DNA from: UBA660 sp046704245
GTDB lineage: Bacteria > Bacillota_I > Bacilli_A > RF39 > UBA660
Reading direction: 5' to 3'
Assembly (NCBI GenBank): GCA_046704245.1
Contig: JBJKSD010000001.1
Coordinates: 6,015-70,014, forward strand
DNA length: 64,000 nt
A program made the position numbers and the translations under genes. Below the pieces are notes generated by a model. That model was not told the DNA's origin and made no database searches. It saw only the letters and a list, made by a program, of their open reading frames with translations. This document shows positions 25,857-35,470 of this stretch, one piece after another (the stretch's first letter is position 1; each line of letters begins with the position of its first letter).

Positions 25857-27332
25857 ATGGAAAAAATAGATATTATTAAGAGTATTGCTGAGCGAACTAA
25901 TGGTGATATTTACTTAGGCGTAGTAGGAGCAGTAAGAACTGGTAAATCAACCTTTATTAAAAAATTTATGGAAAGTTTAGTCATTCCTAATATTGATAAT
26001 GAGTTTGAACGTAAACGAGCTTTAGATGAAATACCACAAAGTGCTCAAGGTAAAACGATCATGACTACTGAACCTAAATTTGTTCCTAATGTAGCAGCTA
26101 AGATAGCTATTGATGATTTTACAGCTAATATCCGATTAGTTGATTGTGTTGGATATGTTATACCAGGAGCTAAGGGTTATGAAGATGAAAATGGTCCTAG
26201 AATGGTTAGAACACCTTGGTATGAAGATGAAGTACCATTTATTGAAGCAGCTGAAGTAGGTACTGAAAAAGTTATTAGAGATCATTCAACAATTGGTATT
26301 GTCGTAACTACTGATGGTTCAATAGGTGAAATACCAAGAAGTGATTATGTCGAAGCCGAAGAACGAGTAATTACTGAGCTAAAAGAAATAGGTAAACCTT
26401 TTATCGTCTTATTAAATTCTACTCACCCAATGTTACCTGAAACTGAACATATGGCTAACACTTTAAGAGAACAACATGATGTTCCAGTTATACCAATAAG
26501 TATTGAAGCGATGAATGAAAAAGATATCTACAATATTCTAAAAGAAGCATTATATGAATTCCCAGTCTTAGAAGTAAAGGTTAATATGCCAGAATGGATC
26601 AGTGTTTTAAATCCAGAACATCAAATTAAAAAAATGTATGTTGAGAAAATAAAAGAGAGTGTTATTGAAGTTGATAAGTTAAGAGATATCGACAATATAA
26701 CTAAACATTTCTTAGAAAATGAATTCATTAGTAAAGCTTATTTATCTGAAGTAAATGCTTCTACTGGTGACATAACTATCAATTTACATGCTCCCAATAA
26801 CCTATATAATGAAGCTTTAAAAGAAATAATTGGTATCAATGTTACTAATCGTGCTGAATTATTATCGTTATTCCAATCATATAATGAAGCTAAAAGAGAA
26901 TATGATCAAATTAAATATGCTCTTAAGATGGTAAAACAAACTGGTTATGGAGTAGCAGCACCAACTCTAGCTGATATGAAATTAGATAATCCAGAAATTA
27001 TTCGCCAAGGATCTCGCTATGGTATCAAATTAAAAGCGGTTGCTCCAAGTATTCATATGATTAGAGTCGATGTTGAAAGTACTTTTGAACCTATTATAGG
27101 ATCAGAAATGCAAAGTAAACAATTAATTGATTATCTAATGAAGAACTATGAACAAGATGCTTCTAATATATGGAAATCCGAAATATTTGGTCGCAGTTTA
27201 GATGTCTTAGTACAAGAAGGAATACAAGCAAAACTCTCATTAATGCCTGAAAATACTAGATATAAGCTTCAACGAACTTTAGCTAAAATAGTAAATAAAG
27301 GTTCGGGAAACTTAATTGCCATAATTTTATAG
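25857..27332 (+). CDS. spoIVA: Stage IV sporulation protein A
   Basis: 491 residues, the full family length. The N-terminal ATPase domain has the P-loop variant GAVRTGKST near residue 22 and the conserved DCVGYVIPGA region. The rest matches the SpoIVA middle and C-terminal domains to the final PENTRYKLQRTLAKIVNKG. In Bacillus it polymerises on the forespore surface using ATP and anchors the coat. The gene stands alone between two terminators. Confidence 0.97.
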   Translation: MEKIDIIKSIAERTNGDIYLGVVGAVRTGKSTFIKKFMESLVIPNIDNEFERKRALDEIPQSAQGKTIMTTEPKFVPNVAAKIAIDDFTANIRLVDCVGYVIPGAKGYEDENGPRMVRTPWYEDEVPFIEAAEVGTEKVIRDHSTIGIVVTTDGSIGEIPRSDYVEAEERVITELKEIGKPFIVLLNSTHPMLPETEHMANTLREQHDVPVIPISIEAMNEKDIYNILKEALYEFPVLEVKVNMPEWISVLNPEHQIKKMYVEKIKESVIEVDKLRDIDNITKHFLENEFISKAYLSEVNASTGDITINLHAPNNLYNEALKEIIGINVTNRAELLSLFQSYNEAKREYDQIKYALKMVKQTGYGVAAPTLADMKLDNPEIIRQGSRYGIKLKAVAPSIHMIRVDVESTFEPIIGSEMQSKQLIDYLMKNYEQDASNIWKSEIFGRSLDVLVQEGIQAKLSLMPENTRYKLQRTLAKIVNKGSGNLIAIIL

Positions 27333-27356
27333 AAAAACGAGATATCTCGTTTTTTC
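27333..27356 (+). terminator. Intrinsic terminator after spoIVA
   Basis: AAAAACGAGAT and ATCTCGTTTTT form an almost loopless perfect palindrome, followed by more T. Confidence 0.85.
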
Positions 27357-27454
27357 TATTTTTTTCAAAAAACCATTGATTTTATTGGAAAAAAGTGTTA
27401 TTTTATATATGTAAGCATAGTATGCTTAATAGAAAAAATATGGGAGGTAAGAAT

Positions 27455-27727
27455 ATGACAAAAGCAGAATTAGTCGAATTAATGGCAGCAGATGCTGGCC
27501 TTACAAAAGCTGATGCAGCACGTGCATTAGATGCATTTGTAAGTAGTGTTACAAAATCACTAAAGGGAGGAAAGAAAGTTACTTTAGTAGGATTTGGAAC
27601 ATTCGAAAGTCGTAGAAGAGGCGCACGTACAGGACGTAATCCTCAAACAGGCGCAACTGTTCAAATTGCTGCAAGAAATGTTGTTGCATTCAAAGCAGGA
27701 AGCAAATTAAAAGAAGCAGTTAACTAA
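27455..27727 (+). CDS. hup: DNA-binding protein HU
   Basis: 90 residues from the ATG at 27455, which GGGAGGT precedes; an in-frame ATG 60 bases earlier lacks a site. It has KAELVELMAADAGLTKADA at the start and the DNA-binding arm RRGARTGRNPQTGATVQIAA. It compacts the chromosome. Its codon use is richer in GC than its neighbours, as in highly expressed genes. Confidence 0.97.
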   Translation: MTKAELVELMAADAGLTKADAARALDAFVSSVTKSLKGGKKVTLVGFGTFESRRRGARTGRNPQTGATVQIAARNVVAFKAGSKLKEAVN

Positions 27728-27750
27728 TAAAAAAGCCCATGGGCTTTTTT
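27728..27750 (+). terminator. Intrinsic terminator after hup
   Basis: AAAAAAGCCC and GGGCTTTTTT pair around AT. Confidence 0.9.
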
Positions 27751-27829
27751 TTATTGAATAAGTCTTAAATATATGGTTAAGACTTTTTAATTTAAATAAA
27801 AGGTAGTATAATCTAAAGTAGGTGATAAT

Positions 27830-28918
27830 ATGTTAGATATAGCTATTGAAGTATTAAACATATTAGATAATCATAACTATCAAGCATATATTGTTGGTGG
27901 TTTTGTTAGAGATTATTGTTTAAGTAAAATATCAGATGATATTGATATATGTACCAATGCTCATATTGATGATATAAAGAAGATATTTAATGATATTGTA
28001 TCTGTTGATGAGATATATGGTGCTATTGTTATTAGATATAAAGATATAGATATAGAAATTACTACTTTTCGTAAAGATATATCGTATGAAAATAATCGTA
28101 AACCTACTATTGAATATGTTGATTCATTAAGAGAAGATATTACTAGAAGAGATTTTACTATCAATACTTTATGTATGGATAAAGATCGTACTATTGTTGA
28201 TCTATTAAATGGTATAGAGGATTTAGATAATCATTTAATTAGAAGTGTTGGTGATCCATATTTTAAAATGGCTGAGGATAGTTTAAGAATATTAAGGGCC
28301 ATTAGATTTGCAACAACCTTAAATTTTAATATTGATAAGCTATTAAAGAGTGCTATAATAGAACATAAAGATTTATTAAAGCATCTATCATATGAACGTA
28401 GAAGACAAGAATTAGATAGGATATTTGATAACCCTAATAATAGGTATGGAATTGAATTATTATTAGAATTAAAATTAGATAAAGAACTATCTTTAAATAA
28501 TTTAGCTAATGTTAATATTATTGATGATAAATTGGGTATATGGGCGCAAATAGAAGCCCCTTGGGAGTATTTTAATAAAGATGAGTTAAATACTATTAAT
28601 AAGATAAAAGCATTGTTAAAAACTACTAATATTGATCGTTATACTTTATATAGATATGGCTTAGATTTAATAAAAGTAGTATATAATATTAAACATATTA
28701 ATTATTATAATTTAGAAGAAGAATATAATTTAATCCCTATTAAAAGTAAAGCTGATATGAAGATGACTTTTAATGAATTAAAGGATATATTAAATATTGA
28801 TGATAATAAACAACTAGGAATAATATATAATGAATTAGAAAAATTAATTGTTTATGGTCAGTTAAATAATGATGCTATAGATATTAAAAACTATATCTTA
28901 ACTAAATATCAAAGATAG
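27830..28918 (+). CDS. cca: CCA tRNA nucleotidyltransferase
   Basis: 362 residues. It has GGFVRDY, the catalytic DDIDICT pair of Asp residues, RRDFTINTL and EDSLRILRAIRF, the class II nucleotidyltransferase signature. It adds or repairs the CCA end of tRNAs; the poly(A) polymerase branch is a less likely alternative. It begins a run cca-dnaD-nth and follows TAGGTGAT. Confidence 0.93.
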   Translation: MLDIAIEVLNILDNHNYQAYIVGGFVRDYCLSKISDDIDICTNAHIDDIKKIFNDIVSVDEIYGAIVIRYKDIDIEITTFRKDISYENNRKPTIEYVDSLREDITRRDFTINTLCMDKDRTIVDLLNGIEDLDNHLIRSVGDPYFKMAEDSLRILRAIRFATTLNFNIDKLLKSAIIEHKDLLKHLSYERRRQELDRIFDNPNNRYGIELLLELKLDKELSLNNLANVNIIDDKLGIWAQIEAPWEYFNKDELNTINKIKALLKTTNIDRYTLYRYGLDLIKVVYNIKHINYYNLEEEYNLIPIKSKADMKMTFNELKDILNIDDNKQLGIIYNELEKLIVYGQLNNDAIDIKNYILTKYQR

Positions 28919-28930
28919 GAGGGCTCAACT

Positions 28931-29587
28931 ATGAAAACTAATAATCTACTTGATATTATAAAAATGGGTAATATATCAATATCTAAATTATTATTAAAGA
29001 ACTATAAAAAGATAGGTCTTACTAGTGATGAATTTATCTTTTTAAGTTATTTAATGAATGAAGGTAATAATATTATCTTAAATATTGAAAAGATAGCTAT
29101 TGATATGGGTTTAAATAATAATGAGGTATTAGGATTAATCCAAGGATTAAAAGATAAAGATATGATTGATGTTAAAGTTGATAAAGATCATAAAAAAGTA
29201 ACTAATGAATATATATCGTTAGAATCCTTTTATAATAAAATATCGGTTTTATTATTAGAACATATAAATACTAATAAAAATAATAATAGTTATATCTTTG
29301 AAGCTTTTGAAAAAGAATTCGGGCGCACTTTATCACCAATGGAATATGAAATTATTAATGCTTGGATTGATAGTAATATTAGTAATGAATTAATAATTGA
29401 AGCTTTAAAGGAAGCTACTTTTAATGGTGTAGCTAATCTTCGTTATATTGATAAAATTATCTATGAATGGAATAAGAAAGGTCTTAAAAATATAAATGAT
29501 GTTAAAAAACATCATGTAGATCGAAAAAATAACAAAGATAAAGTAGAAGTATTTAGTTATAATTGGTTAGAAGAAGATAATGAATAA
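28931..29587 (+). CDS. dnaD: Replication initiation protein DnaD
   Basis: 218 residues. An N-terminal winged-helix-like region is followed by the DnaD/DnaB2 domain: FEAFEKEFGRTLSPMEYEII, then VANLRYIDKIIYEWNKKGL. DnaD helps load the helicase at origins and restart sites. AGGAGGG precedes the ATG. It overlaps nth by 8 bases, the same dnaD-nth order as in Bacillus. Confidence 0.93.
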   Translation: MKTNNLLDIIKMGNISISKLLLKNYKKIGLTSDEFIFLSYLMNEGNNIILNIEKIAIDMGLNNNEVLGLIQGLKDKDMIDVKVDKDHKKVTNEYISLESFYNKISVLLLEHINTNKNNNSYIFEAFEKEFGRTLSPMEYEIINAWIDSNISNELIIEALKEATFNGVANLRYIDKIIYEWNKKGLKNINDVKKHHVDRKNNKDKVEVFSYNWLEEDNE

Positions 29588-30203
29588 AAAAATAGATGTC
29601 ATATTAAATACCTTAGATAGGTTATATCCTAATCCTAAATGTGAATTAAATTATCATCAAGATTATGAATTATTGATGGCTGTAGTATTGAGTAGTCAAA
29701 CTACTGATAAGAGAGTCAATGAAGTAACTAAAGAGTTATTTACTAAATACCCTAATCTAAAGAAGTTAAAATGCGCTAAATTAAGTGATTTAGAACACAT
29801 TTTAAGACCTATTGGTACTTTTCATAAGAAAGCTATCTTTATAAAAGATATAGCTACTATCTTAGATGAGAAATATCATGGCGTTGTGCCTTCAAATAGA
29901 GCCATTTTAGAGACTTTACCAGGAGTAGGTAGAAAGACTGCCAGCGTTGTCTTAAGTGTCTTATACAACGAGCCTTGTATTGCTGTCGATACCCATGTAG
30001 CTAGAGTATCTAAACGATTAAAATTAGCTAATAAAAAAGATAATGTCAAACAAATAGAACATAAATTAATGAAATTAATAGCTAAAGATAAATGGTCTAG
30101 AAGTCATCATCAATTGGTTTTATTTGGTAGATATCATTGTAAAGCTATTAAACCCGAATGTTCTAACTGTTATCTAAAAGATATATGCCAAAAAAAAGAG
30201 TAA
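29580..30203 (+). CDS. nth: Endonuclease III
   Basis: 207 residues. The helix-hairpin-helix LPGVGRKTASVVL contains the catalytic Lys, VDTHVARVSKRL holds the catalytic Asp, and four Cys in the pattern C-x6-C-x2-C-x5-C at the C-terminus bind a 4Fe-4S cluster. It removes oxidised pyrimidines in base excision repair. Its start overlaps dnaD by 8 bases. Confidence 0.97.
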   Translation: MNKKIDVILNTLDRLYPNPKCELNYHQDYELLMAVVLSSQTTDKRVNEVTKELFTKYPNLKKLKCAKLSDLEHILRPIGTFHKKAIFIKDIATILDEKYHGVVPSNRAILETLPGVGRKTASVVLSVLYNEPCIAVDTHVARVSKRLKLANKKDNVKQIEHKLMKLIAKDKWSRSHHQLVLFGRYHCKAIKPECSNCYLKDICQKKE

Positions 30204-30219
30204 TAATTACTCTTTTTTT
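30192..30219. terminator. Bidirectional terminator
   Basis: AAAGAGTAA and TTACTCTTT pair around TAA, with A and T runs outside; shared by nth and the convergent PBP1A gene. Confidence 0.85.
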
Positions 30220-33097
30220 ATTCTAAGGCTTCAACTATTATTACTCTATTAATTGAATCAGTAAAGGTTTTATATTCTATATTATAAGTTATTTGGAATG
30301 TTTCTGGTACTGATGTATCAATAGCTTCAACTATTGAATTGTTAGATAACTTAGTAATTGTTTTCGTAATAGTAGCTTGATCAGTAACATTAATAGCATC
30401 TTCTAAAACAATTACTTGTGGTGAAAAATCAGTATAAGTACTACCAACTGTTATATTAACGACAGCATCTCCATATAATTCTGCTGTTACTACTGGAGCA
30501 GGTATATCAGCCGTAATAGTAATCTCACTACCATCACTTTGATTATTTTTCATAATTGAATATCCAGTCTTTACTACATATGTTTTTGAATCATCAGTAG
30601 CCGCTTCACTAAAAGTATTATTTTCAGTAAAAGCGATAAAAGTTAATTCGCCAGTAGTAGCATCTTTACTATATATATTATATCCTATCTTACCTAAAGC
30701 ACTATCATTATAAGCTTTATATTTAGTTAAATACTTATTAGTATATTTACCATAGAATGATTGATAATTTTTAGTAAAATACTCGTCAGTTAGATAACTA
30801 GGGGTACTTACTTTATCCCATGTCAATACATAACTATTAGTAGTACTATTATAAGTAGCATCTAAGTTTTTAACATTCTCCGTTAGTTTATTAAATCGTG
30901 GTGATATTTCAGTAGGTTCAGTACCCTTTTTAAAGTATTCATAAGTAATCATATCTTTAGGTGTATACTCACTAGGTAACATAGCTGGAATCGTTTCGTC
31001 TTCAACTTTTACCCTAACAACACTATTAGGTACGGGGAACTTTTTATTATTCTTTTCAAAAATACCAGGTGCTATTGCTTTAAACAATCTAGTTCTTTGA
31101 GTAAAAGCAATATTAGTAGTATTGTAATATTTATTAGATATTTTTTCATACCCATACCAGAAGGATACAACATAATCCGGATTAAAACCAACTACCCAAG
31201 CATCGTTAGTAGCAGCAGCAGGGAGTTTATATGCTTGTTTAGTTTTATCATCAAAGTTAGTTGTCCCAGATTTAGCAGCATAATTATAACCTGATATTTT
31301 AAGATTGTGGTTAAATCCCGTTTCGACAGACCCATATAAAATATCAGCTAACATAAAGGCTGTCGAATCACTCATAACTCTTTCTTTCTTTGGTTTAAAT
31401 TCGGTTGTAGCACCAGTATCGCGATATTCAATCTTGCTGACACTATAAGGTTCAGTATAATAGCCACCATTACCAATAGTTGCATATGCACCCGCTAATT
31501 CAACTGGAGAACTACCATTATATCCTCCAATAGCATGAGCTTCATGAAGGCTACCACCATCAACTTCTGGTTTTAAACCAACATTTTGAACAAAATCAAT
31601 AATATTTTTCTTATCCACTTGTTTAAAAGCTCTTAGAGCTGGAATATTACGAGATTGATCTAAAGCATCTCGCATAGTCATAAGCCCCATATATTTACCA
31701 TCCCAGTTACCAATTGGTTTACCATTACTATAAGTGGTAGGTTCATCTAAGAATGGGGTATAAGTAGACCAATTATTATATTCCATGCCTGGACCATAAT
31801 CAAAGAATGGTTTAACACTAGATCCCGGTTGTCTATTTATCATGGTTGCATAATTATAACTACGTTCACCCTCAATATTACGTCCTGCCCCAACGGCTAA
31901 TATTTTAGCATCGTCAGTACTTAAGACAGCAATACCAGTTTGAACAACATCGTTAATAAATTTAAAACTTTCACTATTAATAATAGCATTTATATGATCT
32001 TGTTTTTTAGCATCCATATTACTATATATTTTCATTGGTGTATTATATGGATTATAACCTGTTTTTCTAATAATTTCTTCGACAACAGTATTAATATATC
32101 CTTGATATTTTTCGGCTGTCTTAGTTGTTTTATTTTCTTTTAATAATGATTTAATAGGAATACTATTAGCGATCTTTTCTTCTTCAGCACTAATATAACC
32201 ATGTTTTTTCATTAAATATAAAACTGTTTTTCTTCTCTCGGTTGCTTTATCAGGATTAAGTAATGGATCATAAGCCCCTGGTGCTTGAAACATTCCAGCA
32301 ATTAAACTAGCTTCAGCTAAATTGATATTTTTAACTGATTTACCAAAGTAAGTACGACTGGCTTGTTCAACCCCATATGAACTACTTCCAAGATAAGGAA
32401 TATTAACATAGAATTCTAATATTTGCTCTTTAGTATAATTTTTTTCTAATTTAAAAATTGATAGATAAATATCGGTAAATTTTCTTAATATTGATTGATC
32501 AGTCGAAGTAAAATTATTTTTAACAACTTGCATTGATATTGTAGAAGCTCCACCAGCACTACGATTACCAGTTGCTTGCCCAATACTAGCCATTAAAAAA
32601 CGGGGTAGATCAAATCCATTATGTTGATAATACCTAGCGTCTTCAGTAGCAATAATAGCATCAATCAATACTTGAGGTAGATCATCATAAGATATTTTTT
32701 CTCTCTTTTCAGTACCTAATTTAGCAATTGTATTATTTTCACTATCATAGATAATAGTTGCTTCTTTTTTATATAGATTTTCTGGTTTAAAGTTTGGAGC
32801 ATTTTCAACAACGTAGAAAATAAAAGCTCCTGAAAAAATAATGCCTAATATACCAAATAAAGAGACAAATATTAACAGATAATTTCTTAATCGCTTTCTA
32901 CCTTTTTTAGTTTTTTTACTCTTTTTAACAAACTTTGACATTAACAAGATAATTAACGCTAAAATAATAAGAATAGTTGTACCTAAGGTACCAATAGTTA
33001 ATGCCGATACTATAATCGTAATTAATACTAATAAGATAACTAATAGTGGTGTGTTTTTCTTAAGCAACTTTCTTAGTTTCTTTCTTAAATTCTTCAC
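30218..33097 (-). CDS. Class A penicillin-binding protein (PBP1A-type)
   Basis: 959 residues from a GTG at 33097 (GGAGGCGA upstream). A basic N-terminus and two hydrophobic stretches near residues 18-50 and 68-95 lead to the glycosyltransferase domain (ATEDARYYQHNGFD). The transpeptidase domain follows, with SSVK near residue 425, SRN and KSGTT near 609. The last 250 residues carry an extracellular fibronectin- or Ig-like region. It builds and cross-links peptidoglycan. The gene overlaps the end of recU by 38 bases, the recU-ponA order known in Bacillus. Confidence 0.95.
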   Translation of the reverse strand: MKNLRKKLRKLLKKNTPLLVILLVLITIIVSALTIGTLGTTILIILALIILLMSKFVKKSKKTKKGRKRLRNYLLIFVSLFGILGIIFSGAFIFYVVENAPNFKPENLYKKEATIIYDSENNTIAKLGTEKREKISYDDLPQVLIDAIIATEDARYYQHNGFDLPRFLMASIGQATGNRSAGGASTISMQVVKNNFTSTDQSILRKFTDIYLSIFKLEKNYTKEQILEFYVNIPYLGSSSYGVEQASRTYFGKSVKNINLAEASLIAGMFQAPGAYDPLLNPDKATERRKTVLYLMKKHGYISAEEEKIANSIPIKSLLKENKTTKTAEKYQGYINTVVEEIIRKTGYNPYNTPMKIYSNMDAKKQDHINAIINSESFKFINDVVQTGIAVLSTDDAKILAVGAGRNIEGERSYNYATMINRQPGSSVKPFFDYGPGMEYNNWSTYTPFLDEPTTYSNGKPIGNWDGKYMGLMTMRDALDQSRNIPALRAFKQVDKKNIIDFVQNVGLKPEVDGGSLHEAHAIGGYNGSSPVELAGAYATIGNGGYYTEPYSVSKIEYRDTGATTEFKPKKERVMSDSTAFMLADILYGSVETGFNHNLKISGYNYAAKSGTTNFDDKTKQAYKLPAAATNDAWVVGFNPDYVVSFWYGYEKISNKYYNTTNIAFTQRTRLFKAIAPGIFEKNNKKFPVPNSVVRVKVEDETIPAMLPSEYTPKDMITYEYFKKGTEPTEISPRFNKLTENVKNLDATYNSTTNSYVLTWDKVSTPSYLTDEYFTKNYQSFYGKYTNKYLTKYKAYNDSALGKIGYNIYSKDATTGELTFIAFTENNTFSEAATDDSKTYVVKTGYSIMKNNQSDGSEITITADIPAPVVTAELYGDAVVNITVGSTYTDFSPQVIVLEDAINVTDQATITKTITKLSNNSIVEAIDTSVPETFQITYNIEYKTFTDSINRVIIVEALE

Positions 33098-33662
33098 TTA
33101 TATCGCCTCCAAAAAATACTTGATCAATTATATCTAAATATTCTAATCTAGGATTATACTTTTCTGTTATTACATATGCATGATTAGAAAAAAAAGAAAT
33201 AGGGATAGAATTTTTATTATCATTAATAAAAGCAATAATATCTTCACCTTTAATAAGATAAGTCTTATTTAAACTTGAAAACTTTACTATTAAAAAAGAT
33301 ATACCCCCATGATTAATAATATTTCTAATATGTTCTATTTGATGACCATGAATATTAGCTAGAGGAAATAAACGTTTTTTTCTAGTTTCTTTAGCTTCAA
33401 AATCAATATATTTACCTCTATATAATCCATTGTAATCAGTAGTCGAAGGAACCTTAAAATAAGCTTCCTTTATTAACTTACCTTTTTTAGCATAAGCTAC
33501 TTTAGTTACTTGAATCGGTGTTGGTTTCTTATAGATAATAGCTCTATCAATATTACGATAATATTCATTTGATAGATTAATATCTTTCTCTAATGACATA
33601 CCTCGATTACCGTAATTAGTAACATTACGGGTTTCTCCATTTCGACCATCTGGATACCTCAT
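33060..33662 (-). CDS. recU: Holliday junction resolvase RecU
   Basis: 200 residues from the ATG at 33662, with AGGTGAT upstream; an in-frame GTG nine bases earlier is part of that site. It has the N-terminal NRGMSLEKDIN, then YIDFEAKETRKKRLFPLANIHGHQ, the RecU nuclease core with the Asp-Glu-x-Lys metal site. It resolves recombination intermediates. Co-transcribed with the PBP gene downstream. Confidence 0.95.
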   Translation of the reverse strand: MRYPDGRNGETRNVTNYGNRGMSLEKDINLSNEYYRNIDRAIIYKKPTPIQVTKVAYAKKGKLIKEAYFKVPSTTDYNGLYRGKYIDFEAKETRKKRLFPLANIHGHQIEHIRNIINHGGISFLIVKFSSLNKTYLIKGEDIIAFINDNKNSIPISFFSNHAYVITEKYNPRLEYLDIIDQVFFGGDISEEFKKETKKVA

Positions 33663-33800
33663 GGAAATCACCTATTGTCATTATACTATAAATATCTTAA
33701 TTTTTCTATAAGTAATTCATTTATCTTTTAATGACTTCTTTTGTCGAAACTAATGCACAATATGTATATAAGTGATATTGTATATTAGAGGAGAAACCAT

Positions 33801-33902
33801 ATGAATGATATCGCCCACATTTCCGTTGTATTTGATGAAATGCTTGCTAATATTCGTTATCTTAAATTAATTACTTATCATTTTAAACGCAAGAAAAAAT
33901 AA
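33801..33902 (+). CDS. Small ORF, 33 residues
   Basis: Encodes MNDIAHISVVFDEMLANIRY and then a basic tail ending KRKKK. GAGGAG lies 8 bases before the ATG, so translation is plausible. It sits 33 bases before a holin-like gene. No family is recognised; coding status rests on the ribosome binding site and context. Confidence 0.5.
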   Translation: MNDIAHISVVFDEMLANIRYLKLITYHFKRKKK

Positions 33903-33935
33903 ATACTTTCATATAGTTAATAAGGAGATAATTAT

Positions 33936-34226
33936 ATGGAAGATCTTTTAAGTCGGGTTGTTTTAAATAATAATATTATTGGGCTATCTATTGTTTTGGT
34001 AGTATTAGGTAAAGCTTTAAAAAATAGTCCTAAAATACCAAGCTATTTAATTCTATGGATATTAATAGGAATAGGGGCTTTTTTAAGCTTATTATTAAAT
34101 TTTTCAATCGAGGGTTTAATTGAAGGTTTTATTGCTGTAAGTCTGGCTAATACCTATCATCAAACCTTTAAACAGACTAGGGAAATGGTTAGGGGTATTT
34201 CTCGAACTAAAGCAAAAGTTCATTGA
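33936..34226 (+). CDS. Holin-like small membrane protein
   Basis: 96 residues with hydrophobic segments at about 11-25, 37-56 and 60-75, and a polar basic C-terminus. The motif LKNSPKIPSYLILWILIGIG resembles the Hol44-type (phage_holin_5) family. There are no phage genes around it, so it is a single chromosomal gene, possibly domesticated. AAGGAG precedes the ATG. Whether it acts in lysis, for example of the mother cell, cannot be said. Confidence 0.6.
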   Translation: MEDLLSRVVLNNNIIGLSIVLVVLGKALKNSPKIPSYLILWILIGIGAFLSLLLNFSIEGLIEGFIAVSLANTYHQTFKQTREMVRGISRTKAKVH

Positions 34227-34251
34227 CAAAATGCGATTTTTTTGGCACAAT
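34223..34251 (+). promoter_or_regulatory. Promoter for gpsB-rnpB
   Basis: A perfect TTGACA (34223-34228) overlapping the holin-like stop codon, 17 bases, then CACAAT (34246-34251), a weaker -10 box. Confidence 0.55.
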
Positions 34252-34274
34252 ATATACAGAGTGAGGTGGAATAG

Positions 34275-34598
34275 ATGTATCAAGATAAGATAATTTTGAC
34301 ACCCCAAGATATATTGGAAAAAGAATTTAAAATTGATACACGTGGTTACCGTCTTAAAGAAGTAGATAAATTTCTCGATCTAATTATTAGAGATTATGAA
34401 CAATTTATCGATATGATTGAAAAATTAGAAATTGAGAAAAAAGAACTTCTGGAAGAAAATCTTCGCCTTAAAACGGAATTTCGTAATATTAAAATGGATA
34501 TGGAAATAGCAAGACAAGGCGAAAAGGAAGTAACTAATGTTGATATATTAAGACGACTATCTCACTTAGAAAAAATTGTATATGGAAAAGATGAATAA
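34275..34598 (+). CDS. gpsB: Cell division protein GpsB (DivIVA-like)
   Basis: 107 residues. LTPQDILEKEFKIDTRGYRLKEVDKFLD is shared by DivIVA and GpsB, followed by a coiled coil; the short length and a C-terminal LRRLSHLEKIVYG segment identify GpsB. It moves PBPs between the side wall and the septum. The next gene is RNase P RNA, the same gpsB-rnpB neighbourhood as in Bacillus. GAGGTG lies upstream. Confidence 0.93.
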   Translation: MYQDKIILTPQDILEKEFKIDTRGYRLKEVDKFLDLIIRDYEQFIDMIEKLEIEKKELLEENLRLKTEFRNIKMDMEIARQGEKEVTNVDILRRLSHLEKIVYGKDE

Positions 34599-34951
34599 CA
34601 ATATTTAGGCAAACGCTGTATACTTGTTATATAGAGGAAAGTCCATGCTCGCACAGACTGTGATGTCTGTAGTGTTTGTGCCTAGGGAAACAATAACCTA
34701 GGGTAGTAATACTAACGGCTCCTAATAAACCTAAGTCTTAGATATGGTTTATTGGTATAAAAGTGCCACAGAGACGAATTATCTTAGAAATAAGATAAAT
34801 GAAACGTTGGTAAACCCCACAAGCGAGAAACCCAAATTTGGTAGGGGAACTCTCATGAAGAAACAGAACGAATTGAGGGATGAATGTATAATTCATAGAT
34901 AAATGTTTGCCACCTCTTTGGAGGGACAGAACATGGCTTATAAATGTTGTT
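34597..34951 (+). ncRNA. rnpB: RNase P RNA, Bacillus type (class B)
   Basis: It contains the near-invariant GAGGAAAGTCCATGCTCGCAC (34635-34655 region), GTGCCTAGGGAAAC, AAACCCCACAAGCGAGAAACC and the closing ACAGAACATGGCTTA. Helix P1 pairs CAATATTTA (34599-34607) with TAAATGTTG (34941-34949), so the RNA begins at the gpsB stop codon. It is the catalytic RNA that trims the 5' ends of tRNAs. Ends are set by P1 and are good to a few bases. Confidence 0.96.
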
Positions 34952-34978
34952 ATTTTAATTTTATAAGAAGGTGTTAAA

Positions 34979-35467
34979 TTGAAAGATTTAGGACAGAAGT
35001 TAAAGGAGACTAGAGAAAAGAGTGGCGTCAGTATTGAAGAAGCTGCTGAAGATTTAAATATTCGAGCTAGTCAGTTAGAAAATATTGAAGAAGGTAATAT
35101 TAAAGCCTTTAAAGATGTTTTCTATCTAAAATATTTTATTAGAGATTATGCTAAATATTTAGGTCTTGATTTTGATAAACTAGTCGATGAGTTCAATGAT
35201 TTTCTTTTTGACTATACTTCAAAGATACCAGTAGATGCTATTAAGGGAGCTAATGAAAAACAAAAGACGGAAAAGAAAAAAATTACTTCCCCATATACCT
35301 TAAATAAGAAGAGAAGTTTTATGTTACCACCTAAGTATTTTTATCTTATTATCTTTATTCTAATAGCTTTAATTCTATACTTGCTTATTAATTATTATGG
35401 GAAAGATCAATTTAAAAGCCCTGAATTATCAATAATTAAAAATTATGAAGAAGTAGTGGAGGTATAA
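34979..35467 (+). CDS. RodZ-like helix-turn-helix membrane protein
   Basis: 162 residues from TTG at 34979, which AAGGTG precedes. The N-terminal HTH (LGQKLKETREKSGVSIEEAA) is the RodZ/HTH_25 type and contains YLKYFIRDYAKYLGLD; one membrane segment (about 118-138, YLIIFILIALILYLL) follows, with a short outer tail. RodZ links MreB to the wall machinery. Here the outer domain is very short. It is 3 bases before pgsA, the same order seen in many Bacilli. Confidence 0.85.
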   Translation: MKDLGQKLKETREKSGVSIEEAAEDLNIRASQLENIEEGNIKAFKDVFYLKYFIRDYAKYLGLDFDKLVDEFNDFLFDYTSKIPVDAIKGANEKQKTEKKKITSPYTLNKKRSFMLPPKYFYLIIFILIALILYLLINYYGKDQFKSPELSIIKNYEEVVEV

Positions 35468-35470
35468 ACT

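Noticed and set aside
33936..34226. Remnant prophage
   Set aside because: The single holin-like gene is surrounded by conserved core genes and no other phage gene is visible.
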